Origin: Xenia sp. Carnegie-2017
Taxonomy: Eukaryota > Cnidaria > Anthozoa > Malacalcyonacea > Xeniidae
Direction: 5' to 3'
Assembly (NCBI RefSeq): GCF_021976095.1
Contig: NW_025813487.1
Coordinates: 14,686,563 to 14,750,562, forward strand
DNA: 64,000 nt
The position numbers were made by a program, and so were the translations under genes. This document shows, in pieces, positions 35,376 through 49,100 of the stretch. Positions within the stretch are counted from its first letter, which is position 1. Each line of letters starts with the position of its first letter. Below the pieces are notes generated by a model. It saw only the letters and a list, made by a program, of their open reading frames with translations, was not told the origin of the DNA and searched no databases.

Positions 35376-38300
35376 GAGAGAAACGGTTCGTCATTGAACT
35401 TGACGCAAATAACAATTACAGGAAATGTCAACTTCATGCGATACAACGCGGCAAAGTCAGTGGTTTGTATGATCAAGTACCCGTACTAGATAATTTGATG
35501 GCCCTTGTGTTCTATTTTAAAAAGGCGACACGAACATGTGTTAGGGACACGCATGGCCTTTCATTCAACCACCAAACATACATACATTATATAATGGGCA
35601 CATTTATTCTCAAAGCTGCATGGAAGAATGTCCATAAAATTATAGCTACAACTGGCGTGCAACCTTCGGCTAGTTTCGCATGAATTTTTGGCACAGAAAG
35701 ATATCACTATTGTGATTTCACAAACCTCGCATGTTATTGTGTCCTTATTTTGATATTATTTCAGCAAACTTTGCATTTCCAACAAATTCTTAATGCTTCT
35801 GAAAGTCAAGTTGGTCCGTTGGAAACGATACATACATTTAGTGTCCGGCACGTTACGTTTTAAGTCAACCATTTTTGTTTGCAAGTCCACGTTATTCCAG
35901 TGGTTTTCTACTTTATTGACCTTCCTCTTTGCCCTCACTCATCACATCTTGTATGCTTATGATTTTCTATCTTTGCTTTATTGGATTCTAACTATCCTGA
36001 CATGTCAAAGATGGTTTTTGCTGTTAGGAACAGGGGGAAATCCATTTCCAATTTTTCCATGGACAAGTAATTGATCGGGTAAAATTCGGCTTTCCCCACA
36101 AAGAGTATGTTTGAGCATCTTTATGATGTGTAATAGCTACATCATAAAGATTATATAACACAGTTGCCGCCTGACTTGGCGTTCTATACTTAATCTTTTG
36201 AATGTAAGCCAACTTGGTAAGAGGACAAGTGAACACAATTGTAGAGCATATTCATGAGAACGATTTTTATATGTTAAATTTTTTTCTGTTTTTATCGCAT
36301 TGAAATAAGCCAACTCGGGGAGCACATGTCCAGTGTAGAGTATCACCTCACATCCACCGAGATATTCTTTTATGCATAAGTGATGCATCTGTTGTTCGAG
36401 ATAAAATGGAGAGGACTTTAGGTATCATAGTTTCATGGATGAAAATTCAGAATGGTTTTACAGAAGGCATATACTTTCTCCTTGTAGGGTTCAACCCCCC
36501 TAAAAGATCGTACAGTAGGTTTAACCCCCCCCCTCTCGTAAAAGATCTTACATTAGCAAGTCTTAGATGAAGAATGTAATAAAATGATACGAAGCCAGGG
36601 TGAAATAATCTCGAAATAGAAATGCAATTCTGAAAAATATATAATTTATTGCGATAAGTTTACGAAGAGTTTATATAAAAATAAACATGCAAGAGACTGT
36701 TTTTGCCAGTCAAATAAAGCACACTGATTAACAGTCATTGTATGCCTTGAAACACAGTATTGTATAATATAAATCAGTTTAAAATTATTAATCAACGATC
36801 GATATTTAGTGTTATGAAAAATGCCATTAGATAGATTAATTTCGATACATAATATGTTATGGTTTTCTAGAAAATCTAACATTTAAGCAGAATCAAATAA
36901 ATAGCTAGAAGTAAAAGGTTTTTCAACGGATACTCGTGTTCCTTTAAATCGTCACTAAAATAATCAAATATGATAAAAAGGAACATCCAACTAACTGCCT
37001 AGCTAGTATTTATCCTTGCAGATAATCCGTGTCAGGACACGCGAAACGCGTTTCACACCCCATTCATGTTTATTTGCCACCGTTGAAATCTTATTTACAC
37101 ATAATCTAACTATAGCAGTTTTACGTCAAACTCAATAACAGGCTTTACGTATTTAAGGGGTCACCTTGTTCACCAAAACGGAAAAAGCTTTTTTAAAAAC
37201 CCGCACACGAGAACGTCTGTCCGCATGGCCACATTAAGCACAAACAAGCAACTCACGCTACTGTCACGCAAAATGATTTCTCGAGCAAATGCTTTTTTAA
37301 ATTTTGCCAACTGAAGATGGTTATTGAATGACTTCTACGAACGCAATATGGCATATTTCAAAATACGCGTTATCCTCGATGATGGTATTCATTAAAGCAT
37401 GTTGAGCGCACTTCGTCTCATATCCGGACGTGATTTACCATAATGCTACATGTCAAACGTATCCAACCATCAAACGTAACGTGAAGTCCTTTCCACAGTA
37501 TCCGCGAGTGACACAATTGTTCGTATTGAACGCGAGCGTCAAGCACGGACTCTAAAAGAAGCGCGTGTGTATTCGTACTCAATTTGTAACTCGCGTATTT
37601 GATAAACGGTGTACATGTGTTAACACGCAAGCAGATATTCTGTTGATAAATTTGTTTGCGAGTTACGCCATTCGTTAGAAAAATGATATGAGGAATGACA
37701 ATGTACAGTTGCGTACAGTCTGACGGAAAGAACTGGAACAAAGGAATGATGAGGTATAAACAATCGTGAGAAACTCCCGTTTTTCATGCGGAAATTATGC
37801 TAATTTGTTCTATTGAAGGAGACAGTTCAGTTCAGCGAAATATATAGAATAGACAGGTTACACGAAGTAGAAATAAGACTTAGTACGTCTATATTTTCTT
37901 TGCGACACAAAGCTAAATTCAGGATTATGATCTGAAAGTTTTTGTTAAATTCTAAGACTGGATACATCACCTTTGATCAACCATGTTTCGCAGAAAGAAT
38001 GCTACTAGACTGAAGATAACACGATTTAATTACTTTTCCGAAGCCAAAATGTCTCCGTTACATGTGTAGTTATTGCGTCAGTGCATCATTCTCTGAGTAC
38101 AACTACTGGTTCGTGTGTTCAAAACAACTTATGATAATATTCTAAAAGAAACATTTAATCGCAAGTTTACTTTATTAGTTTTTCGTATGTAACTTCTTAT
38201 GCGTATTTTCAATGTCTTACATCATGCACGTATAGAGGATGGTTTCGACAATAAGGCATTTTTCTTGACGGCACTTAAGTTGTGCACGCTCTTTCACAAG

Positions 38301-38865
38301 TGAAGTTTTGATCGCGAGGACAATTTGCACAGCTTACGATTGTATTTTTTAATAGGTATTACAATACAGTATTTTAATTTGTGCGTGCTTACGAACATTT
38401 CACGCGCGTTGCTTTAGTCTGCGATACGTGGTTATGTGGGGGAAAAGCCGAAATTTTGTTGCTACATTTAATATATGGGAAGCAAGCATGCGTAGCATTT
38501 CGCATATCAACCTTTTACCATTTCTTGTTTTGCAAGGCAGTTGCTCGCAAAATAAAAGCAAGCTTTTGTAAATGTAAGCCCAAAAATTCCAATCGTTTCA
38601 AACGTCACTCGCAAATATCATTATGTAGAACAAATAAACATTATAAAACCAAACAAAGTTATTTCCCTTACAGTGATATTTATTATGACCTGCGCGAAAA
38701 AACACAAGTGTCACATTATATGCAATTGCCGTGAATGTACACAAACAGAGAGGAAAGAGCAGTAGAAACTTTAAAGTTTTACTTTAAAGTGAAAAGTGAA
38801 CCTGTCGCATCTTTTTCATCAGCAATTACCATTGCTAAGTTAAGAAAGCTAAATTACAAAGGGTT
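35376..38865. other. Intergenic, one perfect hairpin
   Basis: The only structure noted is an 11 bp perfect inverted repeat with a 9 base loop at 36119-36149 (CTTTATGATGT...ACATCATAAAG). Frames at 37418-37741 (minus) and 38381-38734 (plus) exceed 100 codons but show no domain, splice fit or protein-like composition. Confidence 0.45.
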
Positions 38866-39350
38866 AGTGAACTGTTAACTCAAGAAAGCAATAGTACAGA
38901 AGATACTTGGTTAGTGAACTGTTAACATAAGAAAACAATGGTATAGATAATACTTGGTTAGTGAAATGTTAACATATGAAAACAATAGTACAGATTTATA
39001 CTTGTTTAGTGAACTGTTAACATAAGAAAACAATGCAATAGCACAGGAGATACTTGGTTAGTGAATTGTTAACCTAAGAAAGTAATAGTACATAGGATAC
39101 TTGATTAGTGAACTGTTAACTCAAGAAAGCAATAGTACAGATGATACTTGGTTAGAGAAATGTTAACTCAAGAAAGCAATAGTACAGAGGATACTTGGTT
39201 AGTGAACTGTAAACTCAAGAAAGCAATAATACAGATGATACTTGTTTAGTGAACTGTTAACATAAGAAAACAATGCAATAGCACAGAAGATACTTGGTTA
39301 GTGAATTGTTAACCTAAGAAAGTAATTGTACATAGGATACTTGGTTAGTG
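38866..39350. repeat. 48 bp tandem repeat with a 242 bp higher-order unit
   Basis: About eleven units with core TTAGTGAACTGTTAAC. A five-unit block beginning CTTGTTTAGTGAACTG, with its odd longer unit AACAATGCAATAGCACAG, appears at about 38999 and again at about 39241. This shows duplication of a multi-unit block. Confidence 0.85.
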
Positions 39351-40023
39351 AAGACTTCTTCATCACCGAAGCTTTTGTTATAATCTGCATAGCATGTATG
39401 ACATATTTATATGAATGCTGTTTACAAGATGAACAAGGTTTAAAGAGTTTTTATCTTTTGGCAAAACGTCAACCGTCTAACGAACTAATAGTCGAAGCAT
39501 TTTCATTGCATGAATAAACTCTATTTACGGAAGGTGTCACATATCAAAAGAACATGCGAGAACTTGAGCTTGTTGTATAGTAATTATTCGATGAGGAAAA
39601 GCAGTCGCTAACATCAACATCGATAACTTCTAGATACCATCAAAAATACAACACGTTCTATCGAGATCTCGTTTCGTTTGCAAGAAGAGATCTTTTGTAC
39701 AATGTTGTTATGATGCTGTGTGAAGTCATTTTACGCCTTTGTTGCTAATTAAGAACGTTCTCTACGCAAACTAGTCATTTTGTTCTCTTTGTTAGAGCAC
39801 GTGGCTAAAATACATGCATACATAGCGTATGAACAAAACGCTTCTCTACGTGTGCTTTCAAGGCGTCGGATCAATTTCCACAAAATATCTAAAAACAATC
39901 AAATGCATAAAGAGCTTTCGTTAATCCGTTCGACCACGGTGGTCAGCGGATTCAATAGACAAGCACCACACAGTCATACATGTCGACTTCTTGTCTCTTT
40001 TTAGAGGGCACCACGAACAGAAA

Positions 40024-40104
40024 ATGTTACGTGATTCAAACTTTAACGGAATGATCGACGACGCCATCATTCCCAAGGAAGAGTCGACATGGAACAACGA
40101 CGAG
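40024..40104 (+). CDS. TFAP2: TFAP2 candidate first exon 1a
   Basis: 27 codons, [20 protein letters not shown] then STWNNDE, ending at GAG-GTGAGT in phase 0. Joined to exon 2 it gives NNDE-DRSL, like vertebrate AP-2 where exon 1 ends DCE and exon 2 starts DRHDG. The IPKEE stretch recalls the SUMO site near the AP-2 N terminus (IKYE), though a Pro precedes the Lys. TCTTTTTAG just upstream (AG at 40003-40004) may be an acceptor for a 5' UTR exon. Confidence 0.6.
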
Positions 40105-43100
40105 GTGAGTCACAGTCGATGTGTTTAAATTGTCATTAATTCTTCACGAAATGCTCCGCACGTAAGGACATAACCAGAGTAGACTAACGTAGAAATTTCA
40201 AACATGCTCAAGCTTCGCGAAAATTGCGAATTTAGATAACAAACGTTGCCAAATCGACATTGTAAACACGCTATCGCGATTTTGTTATTCTGTAATTAGC
40301 ATATTTTGCGCATTTTCTCCTTTCATCGCGTATTAAATCTAAATGAACGCGGATCGTATGGTTAAACTCACGCGCGCAACGTCCATTCAAGCGAGGCCAA
40401 TAACGGCGCACGGCTACAAAAACACAGGATATCTATAAGTAGAATTTTACTCAAGTTACTGTTCATTTACGAATTTGCGGCAGGAAAAGCAACAAGCGAG
40501 CTACAATGCAAGTGCCGTGCCACGAAGGACAAGGTCATTCGGAATTTCCTGATTCCGTGAAGTCCAATTTCGTGTGATCTTGGATGGTGTTTGGTTTTTG
40601 AAATATTTCACTCGTGTTTGTACACATTACTCGGCAAAGTAAACGCAATCGCAATAACCGGCGCTTGTCGTGTACATTTTCTTTATGTAGAAGTATATCG
40701 ACATATACACGACATAACATTATGATAATTATGAACTAAGCAAATCTTGGAAACTTTCCATTTGGTCTTGGCATCGAAACTGCCACTTGCCCATCATTGT
40801 TTTTCGAGTTTTATTATTTCCTTTGGTAAATCAATCGTGGTCTTATAAAAACCAATTTTTCGAAATATCATAAAGATGAAAGGCAATGTGTTGTATGATC
40901 GCCCTTCTCTACGAATCCTCGCTTATTGCCCTAGACGTCATGTAACTTCCACATAAAAACGATTTTGGAAAATGTTTTTGATGTTCGAACATGCACTGAC
41001 CACGTTTGCTCTATAGCTATCTTGTGGCGATCTTGATATGTTTTCTCTTCGAACTGAGTTTGAGTTCTTTGCCGTTAACGTGTCGACAGTACGTCATATA
41101 ACTAAAAGTGATGGCCATCATGAATAGTGCGGTGTGCAATGTAGCCAATTATCTAGAATGAAACATAAGACTTATTCTTTGGCAATTTCTAGTCCTCATC
41201 CAGCTCATTTTACTTCTTTCATGACTACAGTATATTTTATGATAAACATAAATCATAAATTGTGGTTATAGGGCTAAAGCATGATTTTTCCTTTCGCTTA
41301 ATCTTATTACGGGAGGCATGCGGGCTGAACCGTTAATTCAAATCCATCGATTATGAGTACGGAGCAAAAAAACAGCTTCCTAATTCGAACCACAACAGTT
41401 GTGTTTAGGAAACAGCAAGTGGTCATGCGATGATAAACAAAATGGCAAAAGGAAATAAAAATCACTATCAGTATTGATCTTGCCAACATAGTATCGTTTT
41501 CATGTATCAGGACGCACATTCCACGCATGTTGACATTGTTTCTTTCGCACGCAACGAAAACGGTTTATTTGTTAAAAACACGCGGTTTGTTGTGGCATCC
41601 TTCTAATTCTACGATTCTTAAAGTGCGCGAAAGCTTCATTGAACAATGCTTGCCGTTAAAAAATGTTTAGTTAAAAACGTTAAAAACTATTTCAAATTTT
41701 TATCAATTCGAAGTTGTTTAGTAATTGCTTCACTTGCAATAAACATATTCTCGTCAAATTGGACGACAGAAGACTCATAGATGGGAGAATTGTAATAAAT
41801 TCCACACAGATATTACGTGCTTGTAAATGAGACCATGCGAAAATCCATGCAATTAATCGTGTTCTATCCATCTTAATTAATGGTGCTATTCTCAAAGCAT
41901 ATCTTTGCAAATACATGCGGCATTCAGGTCGATCAAACGGAGTCATAAGACAGTTTTACTCCTCAGCAGGAAGCAAATTTCACACTTTCTGTTTTGCGGA
42001 CAGATTAGATACATGTATGTTCGACCACAAAAATGCACCATTCGGCCTGTACATGTAAAGAGTGTAATTAAACTGTGACATTGACCGTAAATTTCACACT
42101 TTCTGCACGTCTAGAAGACAGATTAGGTACATGTATATTTTATCACAAGAATGTAACACTGCCTGTTTAAGTAGACTGTAATGAAACTGTAACACTGACG
42201 ATAAATGTCACACATTATGCATGTCTAGAAGACAGGTTAGATACATGAATATTTAAGCACAAGAATGTAACACTCAGCCTGTTCAAGTAAAGCCTGCATT
42301 GAATTGTTAACATCGACCATCAATTTCACACATTCTGCAAGTTCAGAGGACAGATTAAAGGTACATCCATCAATTTACGCACAAAAATGAAACAATGCTT
42401 GTATATGTAAGACCTATAACAATACTTTAACATCGACGATCAATTTTAAATACTCTGCTTGTCCAGAAGACGGTTAAAGGTACATCCATCAATTTACGCA
42501 CAAAATGGAACACTCCTCTGTCTGCCTGTATATGCAACACATGTAATTATATACTTTTAAAATGACGATCGATTTCACTCATTTTGCCTGTCTTAGAGTA
42601 CTTACTACATATACATGTGTATATTCAACCTCAAAAATGCAACGCTGCCTATTTAAGTAAACTTTGTAATGAAACTCTCAGCATCGACCCTTCACTTCAC
42701 ACACTTTGCATGTCTAGAGGACAGATTAGGTAGCTACATGTATATATTTTACCACAAAATGCAGCACTACCTGTAAATGTAAAACTTTATAACGTTTAAA
42801 TGATATTTCGAGAATTTAAGGTTTATATTTTATCTTTACAGTCATGCAAATGACTTCTCTGTCTTTTTACAATTAATTAAGTAAATGACTTTTCTGTCTT
42901 TTTTACAATTAATTAAGCATTTTGACTCTGAAGATGACTACCGCTAAGGTTGTCGAAACGTCAGTCAACAACAACAAAACAGTCCTTCTCAGGACTATAC
43001 CAACCTGGACGATCTACATTTACCAACATGTAATTAATTAAGTGTTCGCCAGGAGTGTGTCATTGTATATGTTAATGCAAACGTGTTCAATTGATGTTAT

Positions 43101-46100
43101 GGTTTCATCGGCTATTGTTACCTTTAATTCGCAAAACACAAAGGATTTATAAAACTAAAGTAATTCCGTATGAGCTCAGACTTTGGTACGAAAATTGCTA
43201 ACCTTAATTTTGTATTTCCGGTTTGAGTATGAAATGTTTATCCACGTTCTTAAAAATCGTGTAGATTTTCCATTCTCTAGGATGTACTGTAAAGGTTAGT
43301 GCACTGATCATACCATGTGTACCTTATAGTTAACGATTTGACGTTGAGAGCTATCTAAATATTTTACTCCAAATCTAAATGTTTTAATCGATACGATTAG
43401 TGAGAGGTATTACTGAGGAACTTATTCCGAGTGAAAACGAACATCAAGAAAAAGCCATTTTTTACACATGCCCAGGATAGTAGAATTTGAAGAGTGGAGC
43501 AGCCTTTTCTTCGCATACTTCAAGTTCCGTCCATAATTTGAACACTTGAAATTTGTGAGGATCATTAGGTAAATGTTGCAATTACATTCCGCCTCCGATT
43601 TCTAAGATAAATTAAATACAATCACCAATCATATCGTCGACATCGCAAATATGGGAAGCAGTTGGACGTTTTTTGATGCCATAGAAAGTCAAGTTCAAAC
43701 TACTTTCAGGAAGTCGGATGTCCTTACGTCACAAAGAGTTCGTCGTGAATAAATAAACATACAAGCACCTTTCTATTTCTCGATAGCGGCTGGGCAGACG
43801 AGAGTGAAAAGTGATAACTTTTACTCTTCTTGAATATACCAAGGAAACACGATACCTACATATAATTGAAACATCATCGAAGACTAGAACTGTATGTGTT
43901 GTTTTGTAGATTGCGTGATTCTTTCTAACCTAATTAGCGAGTCGATTAACAAGCCGATTAATTTTAGTCACGATAGGGAAAGTTTAAGATATATGGTCTT
44001 AATGATGGATCGGTTTTTCGTACTTATTTAAATTTTTGGCAAACACTTTGTTTTATAAGTTTATATTTGTGTGTGTGTGTTCCTCTTTCTCTCTCTTAGT
44101 CATAGCTATGTTGACCATCTCAGATTATATCTATATTTCATTCTTTCGCTAATTTGCCTAAATTATAAGCTATCATATTATCGTATATTATAACGAGTCT
44201 CCCTCTAACATTCATGATTACATTCAACTATATTATATTGTAGTAATTCAGGATACCCACATCACTTAGTGTGTTTTTCAAGGTGCTCGCATTAGATAAT
44301 CATTGAAAATACACAATATAACACAAATACCTACGGATCTATAACAGTGAGACACAAACACAAACATATATTATAATAGTCAAAACTTTAGTAAAGAACT
44401 AAAATCATAAAGAGATAGATGTAGTGTTCTTTATCATATTTCATCATTATCAGTAACATACTGCTCATTTTTGACCGCTGATAAGTGGGAGTGTTTTGTG
44501 TTCAATTCTGTTGAATTGTTTTATCCAGTAGAACAACGCCTGTGCATAACAATACTAATAATTTAATAGATATATACGGACATAAACACAACTTTCTATA
44601 TATACCAGTGTTCTCCTGTAAATTATCCCCTTCTCTCTAAGTAGCTATTCACAATTACAATACCATTCTCAATCGTAACATGGTATTTTTAATTAATAGA
44701 AAGGTTAATATTAGTTCACTTAGCTTGTCCGGTGAAACTCTTTTCGAGAGCATGCAAAGGACATGTCTATGCATGTGGGCGCTTAAATCATCTAACTTAC
44801 CATCATAGAATGATTGCAATTGTCTTACAATCGTATCCACACTCCACAAAGTAACTTTGATATTCTTTAATGAAAACGTGTAACTTTGTCTTAAAGTATC
44901 GTTGAGTTTAGAGAATGTTCTACTTCTTACAGAAGTCGCTCTTTTTTATCAAAAATGTAGGAAAGACTGGAAGTCTGACACGGCATTGCTTTTTATCATG
45001 ATACCATAAAATGCCACATAGCAAGATAGTGATCCACGAAGCACGTCTATATTTCCATGAAGATTCGTAAATTGTAACACAAAATACCATAATATGCTAC
45101 AATTCACGATCCTAGATCCACATTCCACTTATATTTACTATGAAATTTTTTTATCATTGCAAACTGACGTTTGGACGCATCTATAGAATGTCAACCTTAA
45201 TTTGAAGCAAATGTTTTCACGATGACACAAACAATAGGCATGCATTACATACTAAAGGAATATAGAATATCATATGAAACCATTTGATGCACAGAATTAT
45301 TGACTTGCAGGGCACAAAATATTGTACTTATATGTACTTATATATGTAAGGTATATCCTATAGTTCTTTGTGTTTCGATTATTTTAAGGGTATATGCATT
45401 AATTGATTTTGTTATCAAACTATTAGGAAACTATTTAGGTTTGTTCACACCTTAATAAATCACAATTCATTCGTATTGCAGAGCGGAAAATAGGCGAAAT
45501 ACAACAAAATAAACAGCTAAAATGTCCTCGATACTTGGAGTATATATACCACATTCATTAGAAATTGTGTTCAGTAGCACACACATATTACATATTATTT
45601 AGATTCATTGATTTGATTCATTGTATTTGTTCATATATATTATCAGCATAAACCTCGTGAATGTATATAGTGCAATTGAAAAATATGCGCTTGTACATGC
45701 ACATATCGTCGGAACTTTAGAAACATGCACGTTAACACTTGGATTATATACTTGTATAATCAGGGAATTTAGAAAATATATTTCTGGTATTATCTTCTAA
45801 AAATATTGTTTCAATAAAAGACACCACGAAGTTATGGAGAGCTCAATATCGACAAAGATAGAGCAAGACAACAATACAATGGTATAACATCAATACACTT
45901 ATGTTTTGTAATCAAATTGCATTGGTAATATTTTACATATATATTTTAACTTCATTTATTGATATCTTTTTTATCCTTCTATTGACCTTTTCAATGTATA
46001 GCGTAATGTAAAAATATACAACACACTTGCACACGTATATTGTCGATGAATGTCGGTCGTAAAAACAAAAATAACCAAAAAGCCATGCATGTCACGTCTG

Positions 46101-49100
46101 TTTAAGCGCTCGGTTCAAGTCCTTCATTTATACAGTTGGCAGCTATTACATCGACTAAATATTATATAAATTGATGGGTAAAATTCTGCTATTGTGCTAA
46201 TATGGCAACGCGTAGATGCATGCTAGGAGCTTGTGATTCTTGAATGTATAAACTATGTCCTCCTTTCTTCATATCGACGATAGATACTTGAATGCTACTT
46301 AGCTATCAAAATACACTCATGCATGTAGGATATTATGATATTACAACAAAGAACACAATGGTGGATGACATGCAGCAACTCAAGGAATTCATATCTGATT
46401 CATTCGGATAAAGGGATGCATCATTGGAGAATAAAAATTCGAAGAATACACCATATTAAACCTTCGCTTTCATTTTTCTACAGTTTATCATGAGATCAGA
46501 TTGCTATAGGGTAAGTTTTACACGCGACTTTATTTACTCTTGATCTACTTTTTTTTAAAGCGATTAATCGCTGCGCCGTGCGGTTTTATATATTGATCAT
46601 TTAGTGTAGATAAATATAGTTCTATAACGTCCATCTGTAAAGGATTATATATTGTTTTTGCAGTGAAATATTACATGACTATACGACAATGTACGTAGCA
46701 GTACTTCAATTATCAAGAACTCTCACCGGTAATTCTCGACTTAATTCGAAAACCACAACACAGTCATGGATTTTTACGTTAACGTAACGCAGGCACATCT
46801 ATAGATGTAGCAAATTAAACCAATACTGTTCTCGGAAACAACGTTCGCGCATCTCTTTTTGTCTTTATTTCAAAGTTATTTGAAAAGCGTTCAAAATTTT
46901 TCATGGTGCGTGTCAAGAGCCCAAACAAGCCAAATGCACAATGCGCTCTTACCTCGAATGAACAACTGGTATAGAATGGTTTCCAGTAGATATATACCAT
47001 ATTGTTATATAAGGGCGTCATTGCATCAACTCTAATACAATTATACGTAATATACGCATTTATATTTCGATAGAAGTAAGCGTACAGATACTACAATAAC
47101 TTGCTATATCTATCTGGAGCGCAACAATTTTCAACAATTCAAGTTTATAAGCTAATTTTCATGGTATGTATAGCATTTCATATATATAAAAGCGAATGTA
47201 GAGCGGTATGTAGAGTAAGTCGATATGTTGAGCAATATTACTTTATTGAATCACTTCAAGTTTGTTTGCTAAAGCCAGCCACACTCTGCAGGTGACGAAG
47301 TATTTAAATCAATGTCGTAAACTAATGTAGTCTTGATAAATATCTGTATATTTTATCACAAAAATGCAACACTGCCTGTTTAAGTAAAGACTGTTTCCAA
47401 TTATACTTTCGGAGAATCGTATATACATATGTACATATATAGAAAAATAGTGTCTTCAGCATAAATGGCGAGGAATTATTGATTAATTCAAAATGATCGA
47501 CAACTGAATATGATCGCTATTAAAATTAATCCCATCTATAAAAATGCATGTGGGGTGGAATTCCTATACGCGCATGAGAAAGCGATTCTCAGCACATCAC
47601 GAGAATTGCACTATCGATCTGGAATTTTATCACAGTACGATTATTGCCGATAATTATAGTTAGGACAACATTGACCACAGGTAGTATATTGACCACAGGT
47701 AGACTATTAGGTAATATGCAGGTAGATAACAAAAAGAAAAGTTATAGTGCTAATCTTGTACATCAAAATTACTAGAAAAGTTGTGTCCGCGAAATAAACA
47801 CATGTACGGCGTCATTTATGTGTGAGGGAAAAGTATATAAGTATATTATGTAATAATTGAAGATAAAAACATACAAGGAAAGTTTTGTCCTCGAAATAAG
47901 CACAGCGCATCATCCCTACAATTTTGTAATCAATAAAATAGTTGGTGTGAAAAATGTGTGAAGGAAGGCTATATATGTATATATTATGTATGTTGTGCGT
48001 TAAGATACAAACGTGCTCGACATAACAGATCTTGGACAGGCCGCTAGACAACATTTCCGTTAAATTCTTTATGTCTACACGTACTGTCATTTTTAGAAAG
48101 TGCTTACGCCTTCCTGGTGATCTATTGTGCAAGATTTAAACTCGTTATAATGATCGCACCGAACATAATTCCCTGCTAATAGTACTACAAAAAAGAAGTT
48201 TTCGCGGACGTATTTTTGTGTTTACCATGTACACAAACACAATATTAGCTAAGTGATGCATTAGAAAGAAGAAACAAAATTGCGATTTATACATCGACAA
48301 ATACCTTGCTCTGCATATAGTCTGAGGTTGAATAGAAATGATATATACATATATATGTTGCGTGCGATTCAACAATAGACAAGTCCATAACAATACATGA
48401 TAATCGTCTTAAATCTTTCCAATTCTGTCTACATGACAACGAACATTATATTCGAACGCAATATGGACTGTGATCAATCTAATTATACGTTCTAATTTGT
48501 ACAAATTGTGGCAGTTGTACACATATTTGATAGTTATCTCTGTAATGTCCATAGAGCCTAAGGGGAATGATAGCTTTTTTAAATAACTTAAGATATTCAA
48601 TAAATAACCGAAGCTCTGTTGAAGAGAGATATTTTGATCGATATCAGTAGAATAATTTTTAGAATTTTTAATCGTAACAGAATTTGCCATTCGTGGAAGC
48701 TTCCATCACACAAATGCAGACTCACAGATCGTACTTTGTATTCAACATTGCTTATCGTGTTATGTTAATACATGTTACAGTGAGTTGCTGTTAATTCTTT
48801 TAAAATTCTACTACACAATGATTGTCAAACATGTCGTAAAAATTGATAAAAATGAATCATGGGTCGTAAGGTTGGATAGCTTTAGAAGTCGAGTGAAGGA
48901 ATTTACTACGTTTTTTTAGTAAATGTATACATAGTTCATATGGAGTAGCTAAAATTGTTATCTAAATTCCTTTACATACACCATATAATATTATATACAT
49001 ATACAGTTCATGTATGGAGTAGCTAAAATTGTTATCTAAATTCCTTTACATACACCATATAATAGTATATACATATAGTTCATGCATGGAGTTGCTAAAA

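Noticed and set aside
37418-38734. Frames over 100 codons at 37418-37741 (minus) and 38381-38734 (plus)
   Set aside because: No domain, no splice context and composition of translated AT-rich intergenic DNA.
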